Source: Paraconiothyrium sp. Pb-2020 (taxonomy: Eukaryota; Ascomycota; Dothideomycetes; Pleosporales; Didymosphaeriaceae). Taken from it: a stretch of 64,000 nucleotides of DNA. The stretch covers positions 868,001 through 932,000 of the forward strand of contig JAJUBI010000009.1 in NCBI GenBank assembly GCA_022419385.1, written 5' to 3'. The position numbers and the translations under genes were made by a program. The notes under the pieces are model-generated. The model saw only the letters and a program-made list of their open reading frames with translations, did no database searches and had not been told where the DNA came from. Positions 10,101 to 21,994 of this stretch are shown here, one piece after another; within the stretch, counting starts at the first letter, position 1, and each line of letters opens with the position of its first letter.

Positions 10101-12249
10101 CCGCGCGGGCTGTAACGTAGGTGGGCTGACAGTCCACTTGCTCGTTCTTTCTCGGGAGACATGCGACGAAGTAGCCAAGGATCGCCAAGCTCGAACTATA
10201 GGTCAGTCTCGCTCCACTAGTTGGATCGTGATAGTGGGGAAGATTGCTCTCGGCCTGAAGAAGATCGGTAAGGCGTACATCCGGCTCATCCAGCAGCCGA
10301 TCTCCACTCAAGCCCTGGCAGAACGTCTTCATTCGCTGTTCTGCACTTATTGCGTCAAATATGAGTGACTCCTGTTGAGCGTTGTCTTTCTCAATCATAT
10401 GAAGATATCGCGAGTTTTGGTGCCTCGCGCGGCCTCGTGACTGAACGTACCCAATCATTGTCTTGTAAAGGTCGAAGCGAGCTACAAGGTTGCACTGGGG
10501 AATGTCGAGTCCTTCTTCTGCAACAGATGTAGAGAATATGCAGTTCAGCTCGCCCTTTCTGAAGTCAGATACCGTCCTGACCTGCTTGCTTAGAGAGACA
10601 TTGAAGTCTCCGATGCTTCCGCTGACGCCAACCAGGATACCGCCATGAAGATGTGGCCCGCCGATGTGTGTGAAGATATGATGCAGAAGTCGTGCAGTCT
10701 GACGCTGCTCCACAAAAACAATACACCGATTATTTCCATGGCGTTGATAGTACTCATTGAGATACCAGTGGAGGAGAAGCACTTTTGAACTCAAGTCCTC
10801 TGCTGTGACTGTAGGGACGCCGTTGTTGTAGTTCTTCACGTATTCGGCTGCTTCTTGATGTTGTGTGATTTGTTCATTTAGCCTGTCAACAGATTCGTTG
10901 GTAAAGGTTTTGTGAAACCTGTACTCTTCTCTGATTTCGCGCTTACGGCTCTCGGCTTCGGTAAAAGCAAAAGTCCAGTACTCATCAGACGCCCACCTTC
11001 CAAGCTCCGATGCAAAGCGTTTCGATTGATTGAAGAGTTTAGCAAAGACGGACATATGCCCAAACCGAGCTTTCAATTCTTGGTGAAATTTTGTTTCATA
11101 GCCACCGGGTAGTCTTGAGTATCTAGCAATTTCCTCGGTTGGTTTATTGATCGCGTTTGCGGCCAGTGTGATATCGGATGTGGTGGCAATTTTGCAGTCA
11201 AGCATCGCCTCAAGCTGAACGGCTGCATCTCGGATTTCCGTGTTGGCGTCGACAGGCGAAGCAGTCATCCCAAATACTCGAGGTCGCTGTGAGGCATCTG
11301 ATACGGTAAAGTAATATTCTTTCATTAACCGGGCGTAAGGGTGTCCACTCTTGGCATGATGAGCTTCGTCAAAGATGAGCACGTTGATGTTGGTCATGTT
11401 GATGAAAGAGTGCATCATGCAATCCACAAGAACTTGAGCTGTGCAGACGATGACCATATTCTTGTCGAAATGTTTCTGCCAAGTCTGTTTATTCCATAGA
11501 CTAGGTCCCATGGAGCCGCTTATGCCCTCGACTGCATGACCGCCGAGGCCACAATCCAGAACATTTGACTGTTGAAACACCAAGTTAACCGAGTTGACCA
11601 AGAAAAATGAAACCTTCGGCAGTTGCCCCTTTTTGCGAGCATCAAGTTCCAGATCGAGGATATGACGGAGCAGAAGGGTGGCGATGTGAGTTTTTCCAGA
11701 GCCAGTGCCCAAGACGGCGATGATGTTGTCGTTCTTTGCTCGCTGAAACAGCTCGGTCTGGTAGTCCCGGGGATTGCTAATGTTGACACTGGTCTCCTGC
11801 TTCTTTAACAACTGCTTGATGGAGAGCTTGCTATCCTCAATTTCTTGGAGAGCTTCTTTGACTTCTTTCTCGGTAATTTGCTCTTCTTTCTTGATTGCGA
11901 ACGCTCGAAATATGGCATTCTGAGCGGCGCGCCTCTCCTTCGAGGTTCCGGGTGCATGAGAGGAGGGGCCGTCCTTGTCGATGTCGCTATCCGGGTCTTC
12001 GTCCACCTCTTGCAAGTTTCTCAGTTTCGCATCGACTTCATCTTCACTGTCATCGTCGTGGTTGAACCTCAATTCTGCGAGTGGAGCATTGTGGGTTCCA
12101 GTCACGTTTTCCGGTGCACTGGTCCACGACTCAGAGTCATTGAGGGAATCATACTCCTCATCCTGCAATGGGTCATAGTGGCCCCAAGTCATTGTTGCTT
12201 GCGCTCTCCTGCCGCTGGAAGAATTGAATTTTGGGACAGGAGGACACAA
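7153..12249 (-). CDS. dcl1: Dicer-like protein 1
   Basis: Seven exons on the minus strand: 9046-12249, 8780-8996, 8539-8725, 8139-8483, 7940-8087, 7753-7881, 7153-7698. All introns are 49-58 bp, and the join gives exactly 1591 aa. Domains in order: acidic N-terminus; DExH helicase with Walker A GTGSGKT (181-187) and DEAH (294-297); helicase C with EEGLDIPQCNLV and QSRGRARH; Dicer dimerisation domain; a PAZ-like middle; RNase IIIa with LEFLGD at about 1141-1146; RNase IIIb with RLEFLGD at about 1350-1356; and a C-terminal dsRNA-binding region. The enzyme cuts long dsRNA into small RNAs for quelling-type silencing and antiviral defence. DCL1 rather than DCL2 is my family judgement. The start may instead be the Met at 12192. 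The stop codon overlaps a perfect splice donor (see findings). No Argonaute or RdRP gene is in the window. Confidence 0.9.
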
Positions 12250-12745
12250 CTTTGATTGCTTGGAGACAGGCGTTCCAGCAGAGAGAAGGTTTGAGAGGTG
12301 TAAGGGTACTGCAACTATGTTCGAGAGGTCGGGTTAAGCAAGCACGAAAGGAGTCGCTGCCTTGCGTTTGTTGTCAGGTAGCAAACAGAACGCGCAGGTA
12401 AGGCAGGTACGCTTCACCATCGCCTCAGCAAACGGCAAGTAGGCGCACCCTGAACCAGGCGCCATTGACCTTCACCTACAGTTGCGCAATTCGCGTCCCA
12501 ATATCTTATGCATCGTGATATGGCTTACAAATCGGCCGCAGTGAACAACATGGCATACTAATAGCGCATAGGAGTGACTTCGTTCCGCGAGTATTGAGTT
12601 GAGCACCTACGAACGCGTGGGGGACAAAAGAGCGTCCGAGCGCAGCTTACTCATCAACACCAACTCACGTGCAACCTCTCGAACTTCTAAGCAACACGCT
12701 GCCATCAAGCCCCTACGCGACGCAACACCTCTAGATATCCCACAA
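12250..12745. other. Divergent promoter region, dcl1 / TAP42
   Basis: This stretch of about 500 bp lies between the start codons of the Dicer-like gene (-) and the TAP42 gene (+). An in-frame opening from 12599 precedes the TAP42 ATG but shows no conserved protein features and is treated as 5' untranslated. No clear TATA was seen. Confidence 0.5.
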
Positions 12746-13895
12746 ATGGCGGACGACGAGCCGAAAAGCATAAGGTCGCTGTTCTTCACAGCAGAGCACC
12801 TTCGCAACAACCTGAATAGCTTTCCGGATTCGAACAGTCCTACGTACCAGGAAAACCTCACAAACGCCATCGCCACCTACGAAGCATGCCTCACACTCTC
12901 GGAACAAGTTTCGCTCTTCTCTCCAAATGAATCGCTCGATGATGTGTCATCATCAGATATACAGTACGTGTCTTTCGAATTTTCAAACTGCCAACTTTTG
13001 TGCCCCGCAATTTCCGAACATGTCTCACGTGCCTGCTAGATACATGTCCATAAACTATCATCTCTCCGACCTAATCCAGAAGATAAAAAGCCAAGATATC
13101 TTAGAGCGAAAAGCAAACCTCTTAAAAGCACGGGATCACTACGAGCGCTTCATCAAGCTGCTCGACAGCTACGACGTGCTCAGTCCCAGCGACGCCAAGC
13201 TCTATGAAATTTACAAAGAGGATAAGTCCAATTTCTCCGTCGCCAGCACGCGCGACGCCGCCGCACGGCGAGAAGCCAAGATTGGGCGTTTCCGCGAGGA
13301 GAAAGAGCTGAAGCGCAAACTCGCGTACATACAGGCCAACCCTAAGCTCGCGGAGAACGATGAGCAACTTGTCCGCGAGCTGCACCTTACAAATTTGGCG
13401 TTCATGGTGCATCAGACATTTGCATCCCTTGAGTCGCTAGCTCAGGAATTGCATATTATTTCTCTAGCTCCGCCGGCGCCGCCGCAAGGCCTGACTGCAG
13501 GGCTACAGGATGCGAGAGAGGATGAACGGAACCGCGATGCGTACTCTGAGCGGCTTGACAGCCAAGTTCCGGGTCTGAGGTACAATGGGCCTATTTTGAG
13601 TAGTGATGGGAAGCCGATGAGGCCATTTACGCTGCTGGATACGAGACAGCGGCTACAGCAGGGCGTATTTAGACCGGATCATAGTCTGCCTACCATGACT
13701 ATAGATGAGTACCTGGAGGAAGAGAAGAGGAGAGGGGGTATCATTGACGGAGGCGGCGAGCAGTCCGGAATTCGACCGGAGGTGGATGAGGATGACTTAC
13801 GCGCAGCAGACGAGGAGACGATGAAGGCACGTGCGTGGGATGAATTTAAGGAGGATAACCCGAAGGGGAGTGGTAATACGATAAACAGGGGATAG
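12746..13895 (+). CDS. tap42: TAP42-like PP2A regulatory protein (alpha4/IGBP1 homologue)
   Basis: Exons 12746-12963 and 13040-13895 with a 76-bp intron give 357 aa. The alpha-helical N-terminal half (SIRSLFFTAEHL, YMSINYHLSDLIQKI, RDHYERFIKLLDSYDVL) is the TPR-like fold that binds PP2A-type catalytic subunits. The conserved Arg/Lys patch AARREAKIGRFREEKELK follows. The C-terminal part has the family motif KPMRPFTLLDTRQRLQQGVF and ends in an acidic, low-complexity tail. In yeast, Tap42 binds Pph21/22 and Sit4 when phosphorylated under active TORC1, which makes it a main output of nutrient signalling. The ATG at 12746 was chosen because conservation starts there, although the frame is open further upstream. 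It lies divergent to dcl1. Confidence 0.93.
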
Positions 13896-14041
13896 CATCG
13901 TCCTACGCGTACAAAAGCAGAAGTAGTAGCTATATTCGCCTGAGTTCTCCGAATGCAGCCTTGGCATGTCACCGTTACTTGTCCGTGCGATGTGGACCCT
14001 GTGAGAAGGATGGGCCCCCGGATTTACAGTGTGGGGGCGCC

Positions 14042-14995
14042 TCATACTCCGATCCTGTCGGGCGAGAGCTCAGACCATGTTTGAAGCACCGTCTCCGTCA
14101 ACACTTTCGAAAGGACGTTGTACGCCTTGACGTCCAAATGCAACCCATCTGTAAACCAACCCTTCCCAAATTCCTTGGCCCCGGGTAACCCACACCCCGG
14201 AAACCTATCCTCGTCCACCTCCCCCTTTCTCCCCTGCTCCTCCAACCCCGCATCCACCAACGCCGTCCAGTAATCCAGTCCCATTACCCTCCCAGTCTCC
14301 TCGTATTCCTTCGCGATCGACAGTATACCCTCGGCATACCGTCGCTTACTCACCCATGTCCTGTAACCCCGATCTTTCTTTGGGTCCCTCTCTCCCTTCA
14401 GCGCCCTAGCCATGGCCGGCCCCAACGACTCGTCATCGCTGGGCAACGGCTCTGGAACGTTGATTGGGGGTGGTGTGATAAGAACGATCTTCGCGGAGGT
14501 GAGCTTATCTTGGATGAGGATTTCTTCGACGAAGGAGCGGATGTTGTCCGAGAACTGAGGGAGTGGGACGTATTCGCGCTCTCCTATGAAGCAGGCGTCG
14601 TTGGCGCCAAGGAAAATAGTGAAGAGAAGGGTTGGAGGGGCTTCAGCGGTCGTTATCTGCTTGACGAGGCGAGAGAACTCCGATTCGACGTGCTCGGAGG
14701 TGTAGCTGGGGAGAATGTTAGTTGTTACAGGCGGGAGGATGTGGTGCAATCTACCCAGCATAGCCTAGATATGAGTGTCAGCAATTAGAGACTTTAGAGG
14801 TGATCATGGTTTGGCCGATTCGCGGCAGAACTTAGGACATTTTGTACCTTCGTTGACGATCTCGGCCTTGTCCTTGTACCATTCTGTGAGATACCAGCCG
14901 AAACCCTGCGTTGAGCTGTCGAAGCTCCATTCCGTAAGAGAATCACCGAATAGAATAAATCGTGGCAGTTGCTTGCTGGAGCTTTTCGAACCCAT
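14042..14995 (-). CDS. SGNH/GDSL esterase, isoamyl acetate hydrolase (IAH1) type
   Basis: Three exons: 14848-14995, a 10-nt microexon at 14755-14764, and 14042-14705. The join gives 273 aa. Block I is FILFGDSLTEWS with the catalytic Ser, block III is FLGANDACF, and block V is DGLHLDVKAY with the catalytic Asp-His pair. Block II should be a Gly-rich loop, and it appears only when the microexon GCTATGCTGG is spliced between GAAG and CTACACC, giving EGYAGYT. Without it the frame does not join. Donors GTACAA and GTAGAT and acceptors CTAG and CCAG are present. Relatives hydrolyse short acyl esters such as isoamyl acetate in the cytosol. The substrate here is inferred. It lies convergent to the TAP42 gene. 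Confidence 0.88.
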
Positions 14996-17402
14996 ATTGA
15001 AGGGGTCGATGTCCTGAGCGGAGTGGTGAGAGGCCTTTTGGTGTGAAAGCTACGTTAGGCAACAGGGGCGAACAGTAAGAGGGCGGCACGCGTATCAGGG
15101 ACACTGGAGCGGGCGGGTCGACTCGGACTTACCACAAAGGCTGGAGATGAGACTAACGTACGAGAATGGGTTACTGTGTAGGTCCTTGGGTATGTAGCTG
15201 TAGGTTGGAGCTGTCCATGGTAGGTCCGTTCTGCACACGATTGGCTCGCTTAACATCGAAGTAGCGCTCCTGCTCAATCGTCTCGAATTGTGAGCCAACG
15301 TGCTCATGGATACATAGACGTCATCTTGGCCAACAATACACTCATCAACCCGCGTTTTGGAAGCGTGTCATGACTCTATCTAGGCGCAATCGTCGCATCG
15401 TCGACTCAATGCCTCAAAGCCGAGTTCGCTCCCCTTCCATATACGGTTTAGATATCAAGGGTTGGCAATTGTGCACGCCTGGGCGCGGTGTCCAGAATAT
15501 CGAGACAAGGTACGCGTGATCATACGTTGATGGAAGGGAAGTCAAATGTGGTTTCCAGCAGTTGAGACATTGCCAGTCGAACAGGTCACTCACTTGCTTG
15601 AGATTCAATGAACAAACTCGATTGTAGAACTATTGTCGAACTTGAGGAGTCCTTTGCCCCAGCAGCACACCGGGCACCGTCTTAGGAGCGACTTAGCCAG
15701 TGGGACAAGGACCCGTCAGCCATATTAGTTCTGACCAATGGTGTCGGCCGAGCATGATCTGAAAACATGTAAATGCTATGGCCTTGTAGTTTTAAGCGAG
15801 ATGTTGCACAACTCTAATATATTGCAGAAAGAAATTGGTAAAGATAAGGGCAGAGCACACAGCTTTGCGGATACTCAAGGTTGCGATCATGGATTCCGAC
15901 CTGTCAAACCTAACCTCAGGTATCAGTATGCTTCTGGTGAGCGCCTTGAAACATCGAACGGGTTCGAGTTTGACTTAGACTTTGTCGTGGGGGTACAGCG
16001 CTGGTGCATATCGCGAGCTTTTGAAAAGCCGACCAATAGTCGTTTGTTTGGGCGATTTTTGGAAAGATGCGACATTTAACGGTATTGCAGAGACATTTTC
16101 GAAGGCTGATGCACAGTATCAGCCTGCAGACATCCAGCACCAGTCGATTGGTACCGCACCGCCGGTATGCATACGAGAGCGAGGAACGGTTGCAGGGGTT
16201 GGATCTCCGCTTGTACTACCATCCAGATTCTTCTCGACCCCCTTGCCCACTCATGCAGCGTCGCCCATTGAATCGGTAATTGGGATTGAAAGCTTTTGCG
16301 AGTCGCGAGCGGGGGATCGAATCACATGCAGCGCAAGCTCCTTATCAGTGCACTGGAGGCTAGATTCTGATGAGCTCTATGAGGCGGCGAGGCATGGCAA
16401 GGTGAGCACTAAAAGGTATCTTACGATGCTCAAGAGACGGGTAGGCCGGATCTGGGGTGTGGGCCGGACAGGCCATTTCGAGTTGGGCGACTGGGGTGGC
16501 ATGCAGGCCTAAGGGTTAATACAGCAGATAAAATCATCGGCTTCAAACGAACGTAATTTGAAGTCTAAGGCCAATCTCGAAAAGAAAAGAAAAGGCCCGA
16601 TGGAATAATTGGCGAGTATGCGCATCCCACCGCGGAGGCGAGGTGTTCCTGTTCCTGAACGCTTCCAGATGCCGGAGCAATGCATAAACGGCCGGGCTGC
16701 GCGTGGCGTTCGGCAGACACCCTGATAGCAGAACGCAAGAACAGTCAATATCGAGTAGCTAAGCCGTGCTGACGTCCAAGAGATGCGGGAGATACGGAGG
16801 CGTACAGATGAAGTGAGACAGGCATGCAGGCAGGCAGACAGCGATGGTTCAAGGCCGACGAAGAGTCCTGGCGATGCCCTCATGGCGAACGGATTCACAA
16901 CGGTCCGCGGCGGAAAAATGCACGAAGCAGGCGGAGGGCACAGACGGGAGGTGTTGCGATAAGGAATTGTTACTCGAAACTATCTTCAAGGCGCCGGCCG
17001 AAGTGAGATTGACGGCAGGGATTCCCTGTCTGGCGCTACAGCCCGAAGTAGCAAAGCGCCACCGTTCCGGGGCACCGCAGAAGGCGCATCTACGCTTGGT
17101 GTAATGCTGCAGGTCGACAGGTGCGTCTAATAGTTGAGGTGGGCCAGGATGTATGCTGTGAACGGGCGGCACCGCCTCGCGACGGACTGTCTGTCGCGAC
17201 ATTCACAGTGCGTTTGCGCTCGTCCATGCGCCATTGTACCCCACGCTTGCCCGCTGTCAACCGTGACTAGCTCTGGCAGTCGACGCCCTCTTCACACTCT
17301 TTCGAGCACTCTGTGCACACACGACACCTTCCACACCCTTCACACGCTGGAAACGCAAGCATAACACCTGTCCCAAACTCGACAAAGGAGCAGCAGCCCA
17401 GC
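14996..17402. other. Large intergenic region upstream of esterase and TSC1
   Basis: This 2.4-kb stretch has several open frames (for example 15982-16512 on +, 16509-16898 on -) but none shows a domain, compositional sense or plausible splice continuation. A Pol III B-box-like string near 16310 does not fold as a tRNA. The last 200 bp are rich in C and T (cacccttcacacg) and likely form the TSC1 promoter and leader. Confidence 0.5.
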
Positions 17403-20400
17403 ATGGCTGGGTCTGGGTACGCGACCGTCCGGGCCAGCAGCGCCTACTCTACACTTAAGCGCAATGCTCACCAAAAGCCAGGTCCATGCGCGAGACGCTC
17501 AAGGCGCTCAATACCACCTTCGCTGCCCCGGCAGCTCCATACCCGCTTCCCGAAGAGCTCCACGACACAATCGCCCGCTTCCTCGAAAAATATGACGAAA
17601 TCGACGATACCGATTCGCAGCGCTTCCACGACGACCTGCTGCTCCTTTACAACAAGCATGTCGCCGACACTCCTGAGAATCTCGGACCATTCCTTAGCGT
17701 TCTACGAGCTGTTAGACCTGCGCTCACGGGAGAGGCGCGGTTGGGTGAGTGGTGGGATGTTGTGCTCAAACCCACAATCGACAGCGTCGGGCACAAGAAA
17801 CACGAGGTTGAAGACGCAAAGGAGCTGTTACTGAGCTTCATCGTACATGAAGCAGACGAGGACCAGGACAAGAACAAGGAGTGCGCGCGGCTGTCGGATC
17901 TGATCCTGCGGAAGACATTGGATGTGTATCTGGTGCGCACCAAGGTGCCTTCAGAGACGGAGGATATTGTCTCTCCGGAAGACGACTACATAGCGAACGA
18001 GGTCGAATCGGTATTGGTTGCATTCGGACGGAAGCAACCGAAGGAGCTGCTTCTCGCCGTCGACGAGCTCTTCGTCCAGAAACGGTATCGCACCCAAGCC
18101 CTCATTTTGCTCAATGCCTTCGTACGGCTGCAAACTCCTCATCTCCACGTCGTTATCGAGACCCAGCTCATACAGCATCTCGAAAAATGCTTGCTCATCG
18201 ACACATCCGCCAGCGTTGTTGGTCAGGCCCTGGTAGTACTCATCATGTTTCTGCCGCACATCACTTCTGCGCTCACGTCGGATCACCATCTTCCGCGACT
18301 GTTCCTCATCTACAGTAGGCTCATATGTTGGGACAAGTTCGGCAGCTCTAGCGATGCAGCAGACACAGAATCCGCACATGAAGACGACGTCTCGAATAGT
18401 TCAGATGAAGAGAACTCCGACCCGGCGTGGGAACGTTTGCAACACTCTGCTCAGCCTCCCGACACATCTCCACCTACTGCACTGCTGCACTACTTCACTT
18501 TTCTTTACGGACTCTTCCCGCTGAACTTCATGAGCTTCATTCGGAAGCCAAGGAAGCTCTTAAAGTCCATGAACTTCCCTGGTGCGGATGACTTCGACCT
18601 AGACCCTGATCTACTACATAGTAGGACAGAGCCCTATCGACGAGTCCATCTTATGCATCCCAACATGTTCTCAACGACCATTGAAGATGAATTGACGGAA
18701 AACAGATGGCTCGACAGCGATCCTGCTGACGTAGTCATGGAGTGCATGGATCTATGTGTAGCGGTGTCGACTACTCTTGATGACCCTGGACCACCTCCCA
18801 CTTCTAAACTGCCTGATCTTCCCGTACCGCCTATTCCTGAAACAGAATTTGCTCTCGACGACGGCGTCACTGTGCACGATTCGACGGCTAGTTGGAGGAA
18901 CACTCAGTCAACGATGGTTGCGCCTTCCGCAACCAGTCAGCCCGACATTCCCGACAACTCCGAGCTCCCAGAGCATGTAAAGTCGGTCACTTCCGCCTCA
19001 CCACTTTTGCAATGTAAAGACGTGATCGAGTCGCCAACACTTCCACCAACTAAGGAATCGCCGAGAAAACCGAGCTTTCTCGCCGCACCATCCGCCGCTC
19101 CACAGCGTCTTACATTACATACAGCCAACGCCAACAATTTTGCGCAAATCATCAGTGTCCCAAGTTCTCCCGCACAACCAGAATTTAAGAATCTAAGCAT
19201 GGCTGCATTGCAGAGGGAGATCATGCTTCTACGAAACGACCTTAACTTCGAACGATATCTCAAGGCTCAACATATAGCACACATTGGGCAGATGCAAAGA
19301 AGGCATATCAAGGAAGCCACTGCCGAAGCCGACACCCAGAATCTCATCAATACCAACAAAACCCTCAAGGCCAAGCTCGCTAAGATGAATGAGCAGCATG
19401 CCCAGCTCAAGAAGGAAACACTCACCCGTCGAAACCAAACACAAAATTGGGAGCGCGAACTTACTGGCAAAGTGAAGTCATACAGGGAAGACAGCAAATC
19501 ACGACACGATGCAGAAGAAACTCTCCGCTTTGAGCTCAAGAAGGTGCAGACGGATTTTGAGCACCTGAAGAAGATCGTCGAAGTTGCCGAGGCTAAGGAA
19601 TTGCGCGCCAAGCAACGTAGTGAGGCTCTCGAGTTCGAGCTAGAGGACTATAGCACTATGCAAAAGGAGCTTGAAGCTGCTCAAGAGAAGATCGCAGAGT
19701 ATGAGAGCCAGAACAAGGACTTGAATTCGCTCATCCAGCAACGTAATGAGTTGCGCAATGATCTCGAGCTTACCCATATGCGGTTGAACAGCCGGGAGCT
19801 GGAGCGCGAGCGAGCTATCAAAGCGTACGAACGAAGGATAATGGAACTCGAATCACGATTACAGTCCGCAGAAAAAAGCGCCATCAAGCCGGGGCAACTT
19901 CCGCCATCCATGCAGCAGATGGTAGACTCGGTGATCGCTCAGAATAATTCTAAAATGGCCAACATGAAGAAAATGTATCAGCGTTTACAAGAGCAGAAGA
20001 TGGAGCTTGAAATGGAGTATCACGAGCTAAGGGGCGAGCATCAAGCTCTCATCGGACGCCTGCGTCACAATGATGGGGTGGATGCCAATGAACCTGAGAG
20101 AGATGCACTTAGTCGCAACTTCAGCGCTCGCTCCAGTGGCATGTACGACTCCAGGCTTCTCCCTCCACTAACATCGGACATAACCGTGGGGTACGATGGC
20201 TACGGCCAGAACCTGTCACCGACATCACCGACTAGCCCTTCTTCCGCTGCGTCTCCGCGACAGCCACGGTTGGACTCCTTAGCGCGTTCACATATGCACA
20301 ACTACGGCCCTGACTTCTCGGGACCCTATGAGCAATCCCTGAATGTTCTTTTTGAAAACCAGAACGTTGCACCGCCAGGTCAATCAAGCGGGAGGAGTGA

Positions 20401-20643
20401 GCATTCCGCAGAGACGAGTAGCAGCAAGGGTGAAAAGAGAGATCGAGCAGCTGCGAAGGCGGACCCTCGACCTTTTTACGGCGGTCGTGGTAAGCATGGA
20501 CTATATCTCCGCAATGTGCCCGTAAGCTAACAACAATAGGCGGCGCACAGAACCACTCGAGCAAGAAGAAGGACACGAAAGATCCTAAGAAGGCGGCGGA
20601 GAAGAAGACTGGAGGCTTCCGTGGCCTGCGGAACATCGTGTGA
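17403..20643 (+). CDS. tsc1: Tsc1/hamartin homologue
   Basis: Three exons: 17403-17416 (14 nt), 17482-20489 and 20540-20643. The join gives 1041 aa, starting MAGSGSMRETLKALNTTF and ending KKTGGFRGLRNIV. Both ends read smoothly only with the short first exon and the last intron (50 bp, GTAAGC...ATAG) included. The N-terminal 350 residues form a helical HEAT-like region (PENLGPFLSVLRAVRPAL, EWWDVVLKPTIDS) of the hamartin family. A Ser/Pro-rich linker follows, then a long coiled coil at about residues 580-890 rich in Glu, Lys and Gln. In animals and fission yeast, Tsc1 pairs with Tsc2, the GAP for Rheb, to restrain TORC1. Budding yeast lacks it but many filamentous fungi keep it. No Tsc2 gene is in the window. 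Confidence 0.9.
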
Positions 20644-21994
20644 GGAAATGAAAATGCCTACATGCACTTTGATCCCTTCTTTTACATATGTTATCGTCCA
20701 TATGTGCTGACCTATCTGTCAGTACGATGCGGGCGTGGAATCTCGAGCGGTGGAGATAGGTACCCATCCAGGAGGAGCTATGTCCGTTTTGGGCGCGCAA
20801 GAAGTACCGTGTTTTCAAGTTGTTGAGTGTTGGCATCTCACGGTGCGCTGCAAAGCGGGATGGACAGCTGGGACTGTCCTACCACAAGCGTGACACCGTC
20901 AGGACATCATTACTTTGCAGGAAACCACGGCGTTGAATCGATGATTGGCAGGTTTGGTTTTCCATTTATGGTGGGACCCTTGAGCGTTCATGCCTAACTT
21001 TCTTTTGTATTGCACTCTGATATCCTCTATCTATACCCTTGCATCTGGTGGTTCCTGCCAGTCCAAGCACTCATGCACAGAGCGTGCGTTGCTACAAATG
21101 TAACACAACTGCCAGCGAACATGGTAGACACACATCTATCACGCATATCGTGGCGTACAATCTTCCCGATCGACCACCCCTGCGGTGTCCCAATCTATAT
21201 CACACCTGCTATGATGCGTTACAGGCATCCAATGATCCGATGATCCGACGAGCACCCCCTAAGCCATGCAATCCACTCCCTGATAAGCAATTCTCGCACC
21301 CATCAGTCAACTCCCTGCGTAGGATTCACGCATGTCACTCACGATGTAGATCAATCCTACTCAGGCTTTTGAGTTTGCATCCGCATTTGCTTTTGCGCCG
21401 CGGCGAACAGCGCCACAACGCGTACCTCGGCTCATGCACGTCCGTTCGTTTTCGCTTCCCAAGGCGCCGCGCGCTGAGGTCGGAGGCGCGCACGCCACGC
21501 AACTACCTATCTAGATACGCGCTGCATAACGGTTGCACAAAGGCTGCAATTCCGCTCTATTGCCGCTGTCCGCTAGCTGCGTCCTCCTTTTACACCCGAC
21601 GGTAGAAGCTACGCCTGCAGACAACCCAGTCCATCATATGCCATCAAGATCGACGAGATGGAATTGATCGATCATCGCGCAATCTACCCCTTTCGCTCAT
21701 ATGTGCGTGCCTGGGCGCGCGCGGATCGTGGGGAGTCGGCGTGGGCCGGGGTTACGCGTGGGGCTCGCCGCGGTGTGGGGGTTCGGCAGGGCTGGGCCGA
21801 GATAGGTGGGAAAAGAAAATGCGGTTAGGGGGATTTCGTTGAAGGGGTTTAGATTTGGGGGATTGACGGAAGTTTGATATCGGGGTTTGAGAAAGCGAAA
21901 CCACGGTGCAGGAGTGTGGTGTGGAGGGCGCTTGAAGCGTTGAGTTGGGTTTGGGGTAGCTCTGTGGAAATATATAGGTGTGGAGGGGAGCGCT
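20644..21994. other. Convergent spacer with G-rich tract
   Basis: This 1.35-kb stretch lies between the 3' ends of Tsc1 (+) and Asa1 (-). No gene is recognised. The open frame at 21039-21605 (+) is Arg/His/Cys-rich and unlikely to be coding. About 21700-21990 is strongly G-skewed on the + strand, described separately. Confidence 0.55.
21725..21825 (+). other. G-run cluster with quadruplex potential
   Basis: Repeated runs of three to five G on the + strand (gtgggg, tgggcc, ggggtt, gtgggg, gtgggggttcggcagggctggg, gtggg) fit a loose quadruplex pattern with some long loops. G skew continues to about 21990. It lies just beyond the 3' end of Asa1. Function is unknown. Confidence 0.35.

Noticed and set aside
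12599..12745. Upstream in-frame extension of TAP42
   Set aside because: Not like the family N-terminus; the ATG at 12746 begins the conserved part.
16309..16380. tRNA-like sequence on minus strand (gattcgatccccc, ctgataa loop)
   Set aside because: The T-stem and anticodon stem do not pair, and no acceptor stem can be built.
15982..16512. 176-codon frame on +
   Set aside because: Overlapped by other frames and lacks any family-like segment.
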